Assembly (NCBI GenBank): GCA_006226415.1
Contig: SBGZ01000052.1
Span: 1 to 62,166 of the forward strand
From: Alphaproteobacteria bacterium
Lineage (GTDB): Bacteria; Pseudomonadota; Alphaproteobacteria; M2410
DNA length: 62,166 nt
Reading direction: 5' to 3'
The position numbers and the translations under genes were made by a program. Shown piece after piece: positions 45,312 through 52,769 of this stretch (its first letter is position 1; the number at the start of each line of letters is the position of its first letter). A model generated the notes under the pieces. It was not told the origin of the DNA and searched no databases. It saw nothing but the letters and a program-made list of their open reading frames with translations.

Positions 45312-45346
45312 GTCTGGTCCTAGGTTCGAGTCCTACCGGGCCCACC
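45312..45346 (+). repeat. tRNA 3'-end copy (attachment-site remnant)
   Basis: 35 bases copying the anticodon-stem to acceptor end of the tRNA at 37893-37969 with one mismatch. No upstream tRNA half is present, so this is not a tRNA gene but the right end of the integrated islet. It is followed by 235 bases without a gene that I can support. Confidence 0.85.
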
Positions 45347-45563
45347 CTGGCAAGTTGGGGTGTCACGCAAGTTTTCTGGCACAACCCGCAGCGGCAGAAT
45401 TCACCGATGACAAACCCAACCCAAGCGATCTAAATGGCGCCAGATGAGCGGACTTGGCTGGCCCGCCTTCCAAAGGCGCACAATTCGGCGCTAAAGGCTC
45501 AATTTTCAGCGAATATTTAACGACCTATTTCCACCGCGCCTCTATATTAAGTTCGCAAATGAG

Positions 45564-45583
45564 ACCCTTTCCTTTGAAAGGGT
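45564..45583 (+). promoter_or_regulatory. hairpin enclosing the ribosome site of the ligase fusion gene
   Basis: ACCCTTTC-CTTT-GAAAGGGT is a perfect eight-base stem; the right arm holds the AAAGGG ribosome site and runs into the GTG at 45582-45584. Folding would close the start. If the true start is the GTG at 45585 or ATG at 45606, the hairpin still covers the only good ribosome site. Confidence 0.55.
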
Positions 45584-48059
45584 GGTGTTGAGTCTGGTGC
45601 CAAATATGAAATTGCCAAATGGAGATCGTTCCGGCGGACGCATTTCGCTGCTGGATCCAGCCATTGTGTGCTGCGTCATCGGGCTCTGTCTGGGAGGCCT
45701 GCGGCTCTTCGCGCAACCGGACCTCTTGTCCGGCTTCAGATCTGAAACGCTGCACAGCTACACCCTCAACATGTCCTTCGACGAAGATACCGATGATGTA
45801 TCCGTCCGCACCTATTTGCCCTTAAGCAATGAACATCAGGAAGTGATCCGCGAGCATGTCATCTCCGGAAAATTCTCCTTCGATGACACTGAAAACGGCG
45901 ACGGTCGCCTGGGGGTATGGAGCGGCCGAGGTGAATCGAATCTGAGCTACCACGCGCTGATCGCCTCCAAACGCATCACCTATGAACTCGACCCCAACCT
46001 TTGGATATCAAGACAACTCCCCGAGGAGGTCACCGCCTATTTGGACGGAACCGATGCAATCCCGGTCTTCCACAAGGAAATTGACCGTCTCTGGACAGAG
46101 ATCGGCGCGGGACAAGACCGCCTGCTCGTCCCGACCCTGCAAGCGATCTATCAATACGTCTACCAAGAGATTGAGGGCGCGCCCTTTAAAGGGTTTACAG
46201 ATGCCCTCACCGCGCTGCGCCTCAAACAGGCAAGCTGCAACGGCAAAAGCCGCCTCTTTGTGGCATTGGCCCGGCATAACGGCATTCCGGCGCGTCTGGT
46301 CGGCGGCGTCATATTAAACAACGGCCGCAAGAAAACCTCACACCAGTGGGTTGAGGTTTGGGTGCTTGATCACTGGGTCCCGATCGATGCCACAAACGGA
46401 CATTTTGCGACCCTTCCGGCAAACTATCTCCAGCTTTACATTGGTGACCTTCCTCTCTTCACCCACACAAAAAATATCAACTTCGAATATCAATTTGATA
46501 TCGAAAAGGAGCACCTTTCCTCGGCGCTCTTCAGATTTGGGGATGAAGAACAAGAAGCCTCCCCTTCCAAGATGAATGCTGCGGAGTTGCTGGCATTCAC
46601 AGGACTTGATGAAAGAACCATCGGGGTTTTCCTGCTCTTCCCCTTGGGCGCGCTCATTGTCGCCTTTCTGCGAAATGTGATCGGCCTGCACACGTTTGGC
46701 ACCTTCATGCCCATGCTGGTCGCCGCGGCCTGCGTCCACACGGGGCTCATTGAAGGCCTGACGGCCTTTACCGTCGTCGTTCTCTTTGCTTTTGCCGGCC
46801 ACGCTGTCCTTGATCGCTATCGGCTGCTCAAGGTCCCGAGGCTGGCTGCGATTATCACACTCTGTACAGGCCTGTTTATTGTGACCCTCTGGGCACTCGG
46901 CGGGAGAGTTTCCTGGAACTTTGGCATGCTGGCGCTCTTTCCGGTCATCATCATTTCCTTCCTCGCCGATCGCATTCACCAGATGGCAGAAGATCGCAAC
47001 TGGTCCGAACTGGTGATCTCTTCATTTGGCGTGCTCATCTCCACCACAATCTGTTTTTTGGCGTTCTCTTCCGTGGTCCTGCAAAGCATCTTCTCTTTGA
47101 TGCCGGAAACTCTGTTTCTGGTCTTGGCGGTTCTGATTTACTTCGGGCGCTGGCCAGGTATGCGCTTGCTGGAATATATCCGTTTCAGAAACCTACTCGC
47201 CGAAGGTGAGGCTCTTGGCATCAACAGTCGCAATCGGGACTATGTCAATCTCGTCAATCCCCGCATCTTTCTGGAGCTGGCCGCAGACAAAATTCGCACC
47301 AAAGAGGCCCTGGCCAAAGACCACATTCCGATCTGCGACAACCTCGCCATCTGCACAAGCCATCACGATTTGGATGATTTTCTGGCGCTGGTTCAGGAAC
47401 TCGACCAATTTGTGCTCAAACCCAATCGCGGGTCACAAGGCAACGGTATCCTGGTCATTCGCGGCAAAGAGAATGGTAACTTTATCGCGGCAAGTGGAGA
47501 GCTTCTGTCACCAAAAGACATAGAGCGACACACTCTCCATATTCTCAGTGGCACATACTCACAAGACAGCCATCCAGATGCCGCCTATGTGGAACCCCTG
47601 CTCGAACAACACGAGGCCCTGAACAGACTGGCTGACTTCGGCCTTTCAGACATTCGCGTCATCCTGTTCAGAGGAAAACCGATCAGCGCCATGCTGCGTC
47701 TGCCGACCAGTCAGTCCAGTGGCAAGGCTAACCTGCACCAGGGCGCCATTGGGATTGCCATCGACTTAAAGAACGGCTTCACCCGGCGCGCCTCTCTCAA
47801 AGGCAAAGAAATCAAGAAACATCCAGACACTGAGGTTTCGCTGGAAGATTTCGAGATACCTTATTGGGACCAAATCATTCAAATTGCCATCGACTGCGGC
47901 AAGGCCATTCCCCTTGGTTATCTGGGAGTGGACATCTGCATTGATGACCGCGAGGGACCCATTGTCCTGGAGGTCAACGGTCGACCAGGCATCGAAATTC
48001 AAAACGTACAAAAAAAGGGCTTACGCCGTGACCTGGAATTCATTCTTCAAGCCCCTTGA
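45582..48059 (+). CDS. transglutaminase-like/7TM/ATP-grasp ligase fusion protein
   Basis: 825 residues. One N-terminal helix (about 23-44); periplasmic domain (45-340) with a transglutaminase-like core: Cys219 in ASCNGKSRLF, His254 in SHQWVEVW, Asp269 in PIDATNG, spaced as in active enzymes; seven membrane helices (about 345-545); cytosolic ATP-grasp ligase (about 555-825) with FVLKPNRGSQGNGILVI (ATP loop), DIRVILFRGKP and GPIVLEVNGRPGIEI (metal ligands). The pieces match the families named 'inactive transglutaminase fused to 7TM' and 'alpha-L-glutamate ligase homologue', normally two adjacent genes; here they are one chain. The TPR gene overlaps its end by 32 bases. Start codon uncertain (GTG 45582, GTG 45585 or ATG 45606). 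Confidence 0.85.
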   Translation: MVLSLVPNMKLPNGDRSGGRISLLDPAIVCCVIGLCLGGLRLFAQPDLLSGFRSETLHSYTLNMSFDEDTDDVSVRTYLPLSNEHQEVIREHVISGKFSFDDTENGDGRLGVWSGRGESNLSYHALIASKRITYELDPNLWISRQLPEEVTAYLDGTDAIPVFHKEIDRLWTEIGAGQDRLLVPTLQAIYQYVYQEIEGAPFKGFTDALTALRLKQASCNGKSRLFVALARHNGIPARLVGGVILNNGRKKTSHQWVEVWVLDHWVPIDATNGHFATLPANYLQLYIGDLPLFTHTKNINFEYQFDIEKEHLSSALFRFGDEEQEASPSKMNAAELLAFTGLDERTIGVFLLFPLGALIVAFLRNVIGLHTFGTFMPMLVAAACVHTGLIEGLTAFTVVVLFAFAGHAVLDRYRLLKVPRLAAIITLCTGLFIVTLWALGGRVSWNFGMLALFPVIIISFLADRIHQMAEDRNWSELVISSFGVLISTTICFLAFSSVVLQSIFSLMPETLFLVLAVLIYFGRWPGMRLLEYIRFRNLLAEGEALGINSRNRDYVNLVNPRIFLELAADKIRTKEALAKDHIPICDNLAICTSHHDLDDFLALVQELDQFVLKPNRGSQGNGILVIRGKENGNFIAASGELLSPKDIERHTLHILSGTYSQDSHPDAAYVEPLLEQHEALNRLADFGLSDIRVILFRGKPISAMLRLPTSQSSGKANLHQGAIGIAIDLKNGFTRRASLKGKEIKKHPDTEVSLEDFEIPYWDQIIQIAIDCGKAIPLGYLGVDICIDDREGPIVLEVNGRPGIEIQNVQKKGLRRDLEFILQAP

Positions 48060-49938
48060 TTCCAGGGTTGCCCTGTCGGCACCGGGATTGGCCGCCTTGG
48101 CAATTTGCCTGACGGTTATTGTTGTGCTGGTGGATCAGCGCCTGGCTAAATCGATTTCCGAAACGCAGGTCGTAGCGGTCAGCGCCGAAGAAGACGATAC
48201 AGCAGAAGACATTTCCGCTGTTACGCTTTCCGAGGACTTGGCGGTCCAGATCAAGGATCTCATCAAAGCAACAAGAAACACCCCCTTCACTGTCGACACC
48301 CTCACCGCCGCCGCTTTTTATGAGGCTGTCGACCCCGCCCTGCAATCAGCCGTCATCGCTTATGCCGGCGAGGAACTCTCAAGGCACCAACGCTACAGCG
48401 AGGCCGTCGACATCTTCGCAGCCATAACGGCCCAGGAAAGGGCCGCGCTCGGCAGTGCATTTGCATATGGCTATGCCCTGCGCGCCTTGGACAGGGACGA
48501 AGAAGCTCTCGAGAGCTACCGCCAACATGTGGCAGCTTTCCCCAATCATCAAGCTGGCAACATTAACCTGGGTCTTCTTCTGGCCAAAACCGGCAATCAT
48601 CTGGAAGCTTTAACGGTGCTTCACCACGCCGCCGAAATTTCAAGCGGCGAGCGACGCGGCAAGGCGCTCGCCTCCCAGGGGTCTTCTTTGGTCGCGCTTG
48701 GCCGCTTCGAAGAAGCTGTGTCCGTTTTCAGGAAATCCATCGAATATCGACCCAACAACAGCGCCACATGGCGCAAGCTCGCCATGGCGATGAACCAGAC
48801 CGGCATCCATTCCCAGGCTGAAATCGAATCAGCCTTCCTCAAGGCCATGGCTCTGGCCCCACACAATGCGATCCCAAGTGCCGAGCTTGCTCATTTCTAT
48901 TTCGGCAAGGGCCGCTTCAGAGACGCGATTCCAATTTACCGACAGGCCCACAATCAGGCGAAAGATCGGTTGTCCCTGGGACTTCAGCGGGCACTCAATC
49001 TCTATATTTCAGATCGCCCGACGAGTGCGAAACGTGTGCTGCGGAAAATCCAAAGCACTAAGCGTTCAGCAAGCCAAAGCCGGCAATTTGATCTGATGAC
49101 CGCGCTCCTCGATGGGTCATCCCGAAAGATCACCAAGGCCGCCGAAAGACTTACCGATAGCCGTACGCGCGGAGAACCTTTGACCGAGGCATTGCTTTTA
49201 TTAACCCAGATAGAAACCAGCCCCGACAGCATCACCGAAGATCTCTTCTCTCCCTTTGCGGACGACACGACATTTTATCAGCCGCTTCGATATGCCTTTG
49301 CGATGAAGCTCCTGTCGGAGGATCGATTTGATGAAGCCGCGGATCAGTTTGCGGTCTTGGCCGCCCTGAGCAGCGAGAGCCCCACTTTCGCCTATGCCAA
49401 CAGCCTGGCGCTTCGCGGTTCTGGAAAGGCTAAACCAGCTCTGAAGGAAATTCAGCGCGCCTATCAGCTGCAACCGATAAGTGACCGCATTTCTTACGAA
49501 CTGGTAGACCAGCAATTGGCCTTGAACGACTTCAATGGAGCTCTCAGCGTTCTGGACGATGTCATCGCCCGGAAAAAACGCCCCCTTCAGGCATATATTC
49601 AAAGCGGCGATCTCTACCTGAAACAGGGCAAGCCGAAAAAGGCAATTGCGATGTATTCGCAAGTTATCGCTCTCGGCAACACCGACATGGCCATTGCCTT
49701 GAAGCTTGCTGAGCTCCAGGCCTCTGTCGGTAACCCCGAAGACGCGCTGGCCACCCTCAATGAAGCCATTGATCGGGAAAGCGGATCCATCGAAGCACGC
49801 ATGTTGCGTGCTCAGATCCTAGTTGAGGCAAATGGCTCCGATTTAGCCATACAAGAGTTGCGAAAAATCCTCCTTCTCGATGAAAATTACGAACCCGCTC
49901 AGAATCTGTTAACCAAATTGCAATCAAATGCTATGTAA
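48028..49938 (+). CDS. membrane-anchored TPR-repeat protein
   Basis: 636 residues from the GTG at 48028, with AAAGGG about nine bases before it; starting further up would only re-read the previous gene. A single N-terminal helix (PGLAALAICLTVIVVLV) anchors it, with the rest predicted periplasmic. At least ten tetratricopeptide or TPR-like repeats run from about residue 95 to the end (for example ALRALDRDEEALESYRQHVA, and ALVALGRFEEAVSVFRKSIE-type units). TPR arrays hold complexes together, as AlgK, PgaA and BcsC do in polymer export. Placed between the ligase fusion and an outer-membrane barrel and translationally coupled to the first. Confidence 0.85.
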   Translation: MTWNSFFKPLDSRVALSAPGLAALAICLTVIVVLVDQRLAKSISETQVVAVSAEEDDTAEDISAVTLSEDLAVQIKDLIKATRNTPFTVDTLTAAAFYEAVDPALQSAVIAYAGEELSRHQRYSEAVDIFAAITAQERAALGSAFAYGYALRALDRDEEALESYRQHVAAFPNHQAGNINLGLLLAKTGNHLEALTVLHHAAEISSGERRGKALASQGSSLVALGRFEEAVSVFRKSIEYRPNNSATWRKLAMAMNQTGIHSQAEIESAFLKAMALAPHNAIPSAELAHFYFGKGRFRDAIPIYRQAHNQAKDRLSLGLQRALNLYISDRPTSAKRVLRKIQSTKRSASQSRQFDLMTALLDGSSRKITKAAERLTDSRTRGEPLTEALLLLTQIETSPDSITEDLFSPFADDTTFYQPLRYAFAMKLLSEDRFDEAADQFAVLAALSSESPTFAYANSLALRGSGKAKPALKEIQRAYQLQPISDRISYELVDQQLALNDFNGALSVLDDVIARKKRPLQAYIQSGDLYLKQGKPKKAIAMYSQVIALGNTDMAIALKLAELQASVGNPEDALATLNEAIDRESGSIEARMLRAQILVEANGSDLAIQELRKILLLDENYEPAQNLLTKLQSNAM

Positions 49939-49976
49939 CGCTGGGGCGCATGGCACAATTGAAACGGAAAAAAACA

Positions 49977-51095
49977 ATGAAAAAGTCAGCCCTCCTCGCA
50001 GCCGCGACCACTATTCTCGTCCCATTCCAGCTTGCTCATGCAGATGTCTCCGGCTCTGTCTCGCTGGGTTACGATGACAATCCTTTCAAATTGAACGGGG
50101 CCATGAACCCCGATAGCGCCATGTTCGCGGAGCTCGATCTTGGCCTTGAGCACGAGACCGAAAGCGGTCTGAAATTTGAGTTTGACGCAAATCTCGCCAA
50201 GTTTGACAGCGATGCAGACGATGCCGACAACCACACCCTCAACGCGGGCATCTCATATGAATTCGAGAGCAGCTTCTTCGGCAAAGACACGGAATATTCC
50301 TTTGGCGCCGATTATCGCCGCCGTGACAAGACCTATGTCAGCCGCTCCACCGGCCTCGTTGGCGAGTCAGGTGGCACGCCCACCCCGGACCGGTTTGATT
50401 CAGATACCTTCAGCCTGTTTGCCCGCGCCAACATTGAGCTGAATGACAAAACAGAGTTCCGCTTGACCGTTGACGGTCGGGATCGGACCTATGAGGATTA
50501 CGACAGCCTGGGCCTGACCAATCTGGATCACAAACAATGGTCTGTTGAAGGGCGCCTGACATTCGAACCTGCTGACAATCAGGAAATTAGTGGCGAGGTC
50601 GGCTACACCAAACGTGATTATGACGACCGCGAAGGCCGCGATCTCCTGGGCGTCTTGGTCGCAGGCACCGATCTGGAATATGAGACCCTTGCGTTTGATG
50701 TACGCTGGACCATAGACCTGTCAGACAAACATGACATCCGCTTCTCCTACGGTCACAAAAATCGCGAAGACAATGTGTCCGGTTACTACGACACCACGAC
50801 CAACGACGCAGGCGTTCGCTTTCGCTATCGCGCCTCTGACCGGCGCCGGTTTGATGCCGATCTGTCCTACAGCGACTACAGCTACGACAATTCCTCACCG
50901 GACCCGTTGCTTGAAAACGAAGAGCCCATCAATTCCAAGGAAGGTTTCCGCCTGAAACTGGGTTATGAGCAAGCCATCGGCGACCGCAATGTCTGGGTCT
51001 TTGCCAACGGCAGCTACGAAGACTATGACAGCGTGAACGCTGTTTACGTCTACGACAAAATGGTCTTCCAGATTGGCGTCAAATCTGAGTTTTAA
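49977..51095 (+). CDS. outer-membrane beta-barrel protein of unknown family
   Basis: 372 residues from the ATG at 49977 (MKKSALLAAATTILVPFQ, cleavage at AHA-D); an ATG at 49950 would add nine basic residues. The mature chain is a run of amphipathic strands, about 16-18 (VSGSVSLGYDDNPF, KFEFDANLAKF, YSFGADYRRRD, and so on), ending in Phe as outer-membrane barrels do. Loops are rich in Asp, Glu and Tyr, so the channel or surface is acidic. Third gene of the operon, 38 bases after the TPR gene. It may be the outer pore of the system; the TPR-plus-barrel pair recalls Slam or exopolysaccharide exporters. Not assigned to a named family. Confidence 0.8.
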   Translation: MKKSALLAAATTILVPFQLAHADVSGSVSLGYDDNPFKLNGAMNPDSAMFAELDLGLEHETESGLKFEFDANLAKFDSDADDADNHTLNAGISYEFESSFFGKDTEYSFGADYRRRDKTYVSRSTGLVGESGGTPTPDRFDSDTFSLFARANIELNDKTEFRLTVDGRDRTYEDYDSLGLTNLDHKQWSVEGRLTFEPADNQEISGEVGYTKRDYDDREGRDLLGVLVAGTDLEYETLAFDVRWTIDLSDKHDIRFSYGHKNREDNVSGYYDTTTNDAGVRFRYRASDRRRFDADLSYSDYSYDNSSPDPLLENEEPINSKEGFRLKLGYEQAIGDRNVWVFANGSYEDYDSVNAVYVYDKMVFQIGVKSEF

Positions 51096-51422
51096 AGCTT
51101 CAATAGGGGCCCGGATCGCTTCCGGGCCCGCTTCTGACCAAGATGTGTCAGATTTTCGAATTCAGACTGGACCGGTTCAGCGCGCCTGATCCGGTCCATT
51201 TCTTTTGGGGGCGAGGCCAAACCAGCCCAATCCGCCTGATAGGAGGCACACCCTTTCAAGGGCTTATTCCCCCCTGCCACCAAGTTACACCCAGCGCTTT
51301 CTGAATAAATTGTTGACCAAGTGGTCAGGATTAGTAATGATTTCACCAGTGAAGTCTAAAACCTGGCCTTTTCAATACCTTAATTGGTAGTTTGGCGCCG
51401 GATTTCCTTGGAAGGAGGACGG
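51096..51422. promoter_or_regulatory. intergenic region: GC-rich hairpin after the barrel gene, then promoter region of pre operon
   Basis: GGGCCCGGA-TCGCT-TCCGGGCCC (51107-51129) is a perfect nine-base stem just after the barrel stop, a probable transcription end though without a T-run. About 185 bases later lies the RutR-type palindrome (separate entry) with a promoter TTGACC-16-TAATGA around 51313-51340. No gene is seen in between. Confidence 0.6.
51313..51328 (+). promoter_or_regulatory. RutR-type operator upstream of preTA
   Basis: TTGACCAAGTGGTCAG: TGACCA and TGGTCA are perfect six-base mirrors separated by two bases, matching the TTGACCA-N2-TGGTCAA consensus I know for RutR, the TetR-family regulator of pyrimidine degradation. 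It overlaps the -35 hexamer of the likely promoter, 95 bases before preT. No rutR gene is in the window. Confidence 0.7.
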
Positions 51423-52751
51423 ATGGACAAAGCTACGCGCCCCGGGCCGGATGCCCGCCAACTGGCTGAAAATCTTTCAGATATCCATCCGCCGTTGGAT
51501 AAGTTCCAGGCAAAAACCGCCGCCGCTGAGTGCCTTTATTGCTACGAGGCCCCTTGTACGCGGGCCTGCCCGACCTCCATCGACATTCCAACCTTTATTC
51601 ACAAGATCTCGACAGACAACCCCTTGGGCGCCGCGAAGACAATTCTCGCGGAGAATATTCTGGGCGGCACTTGTGCCCGCGCCTGCCCGACAGAAGTGCT
51701 GTGCGAAGAGGCCTGCGTTCGCAACACGTCCGATGGCGCCCCGGTAGAAATCGGGCGCCTGCAACGCTTTGCCGTCGATCACCTTATTGATCGGCCGACG
51801 GAAGAACACCCTTTTGATCGCGCGCCAGACACGGGACGAAGGGTTGCTGTCGTCGGTGCCGGACCCGCAGGACTGGCCTGCGCCCACCGCCTCGCCATGC
51901 TGGGTCACCAGGTCGATATCTTCGAAGCGATGCCCAAGCCGGGTGGGCTAAACGAATACGGCCTCGCCGCTTACAAGATGACCCAGGATTTTGCCCAACG
52001 AGAAGTCAAATTCGTCCAAGGCATCGGAAATATTGAGATCCACCATGGGGTGCGTCTGGGAGAAGATTTACCTCTCTCCGCCCTGCAGACCAGCCACGAT
52101 GCGGTCTTCATTGGCGTGGGTTTGGGGAGCTCCAATGATCTCGGTTTTACGGATCTGCCGCCCGAGGGAATTGAAGATGCTCTGACCTTCATTGAACGGC
52201 TGCGCCAGTCGCCGGAAGAAGCCGCCGCCCGTCTACCCGAGCGGGTAACGGTCATCGGCGGCGGCAATACCGCCATTGATGCCGCGGTACAAGCGCGCAA
52301 GCTCGGCGCCCGCGAAGTAACGCTGTGTTATCGCCGGGGCCGTGATGAAATGAGCGCCACCGGCTGGGAACAGGACCTCGCCCTCAAAAACGATGTCAAA
52401 ATGATCCTCTGGGCGATGCCGGTTAAGGTCTTGGGCAAACACCAGGTCAAAGGCTTGGCCTTAGAGCACAGCGTCATGTCAGAGGATGGCCGCCTGATTT
52501 CCACCGGCGAAAAATTTGAAATCGAAACCGATCTGATCCTGACCGCCATTGGGCAAAAGCTACATCGCGCTTCCCTCGGCGATTTGGAACTGGCAGGCGG
52601 CAAGATCACAATTGACGCCCACTATCAGACCTCTCTCCCGGGCGTCTTTGCGGGAGGCGATTGCACCGCCACAGGCGAAGATCTCACCGTGCAGGCCGTA
52701 GAAGACGGCAAACGCGCCGCCCACGCCATCCACGACTACTTAAGCCAATAA
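51423..52751 (+). CDS. preT: dihydropyrimidine dehydrogenase subunit PreT
   Basis: NADH-oxidising, flavin and Fe-S subunit of bacterial dihydropyrimidine dehydrogenase (first step of reductive uracil/thymine breakdown). 442 residues from the ATG at 51423, with GGAGG five bases before. Two Cys clusters for 4Fe-4S: CLYCYEAPCTRACPTSI and CARACPTEVLCEEACVRN; FAD site GAGPAGLACAHRLAMLG; NADH site GGGNTAIDAAVQARKLGA followed by CYRRGRDEM. Same fold as the GltD small subunit. First gene of a five-gene operon. Confidence 0.95.
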   Translation: MDKATRPGPDARQLAENLSDIHPPLDKFQAKTAAAECLYCYEAPCTRACPTSIDIPTFIHKISTDNPLGAAKTILAENILGGTCARACPTEVLCEEACVRNTSDGAPVEIGRLQRFAVDHLIDRPTEEHPFDRAPDTGRRVAVVGAGPAGLACAHRLAMLGHQVDIFEAMPKPGGLNEYGLAAYKMTQDFAQREVKFVQGIGNIEIHHGVRLGEDLPLSALQTSHDAVFIGVGLGSSNDLGFTDLPPEGIEDALTFIERLRQSPEEAAARLPERVTVIGGGNTAIDAAVQARKLGAREVTLCYRRGRDEMSATGWEQDLALKNDVKMILWAMPVKVLGKHQVKGLALEHSVMSEDGRLISTGEKFEIETDLILTAIGQKLHRASLGDLELAGGKITIDAHYQTSLPGVFAGGDCTATGEDLTVQAVEDGKRAAHAIHDYLSQ

Positions 52752-52769
52752 CCAAGGAAAGGGACCGCC

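Larger units (their letters stand above)
37934..45346. mobile_element. tRNA-integrated genomic islet (about 7.4 kb, no integrase)
   Basis: The last 35 bases of the tRNA before its terminal A (37934-37968) recur at 45312-45346 with one mismatch (37942 G, 45320 C), in the same direction. Between the two copies lie four genes on the minus strand (TonB receptor, TPR-sulfotransferase, BCCT transporter, MarR), with visibly lower GC than the rest: hand counts are 23/60 at 38161-38220 and 31/60 at 42601-42660, against 40/60 at 15541-15600. This is the mark of site-specific integration at a tRNA 3' end. No recombinase gene is left, so the element is either decayed or was mobilised in trans. Confidence 0.8.

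Noticed and set aside
45312-45346. Second tRNA gene
   Set aside because: Only the 3' part from the anticodon stem onward is present; no D arm or anticodon loop can be formed, so it is an attachment remnant.
47884-48027. Longer N-terminus for the TPR protein
   Set aside because: It would re-read the end of the ligase gene in another frame with no signal; the GTG at 48028 has a ribosome site and leads into the membrane helix.
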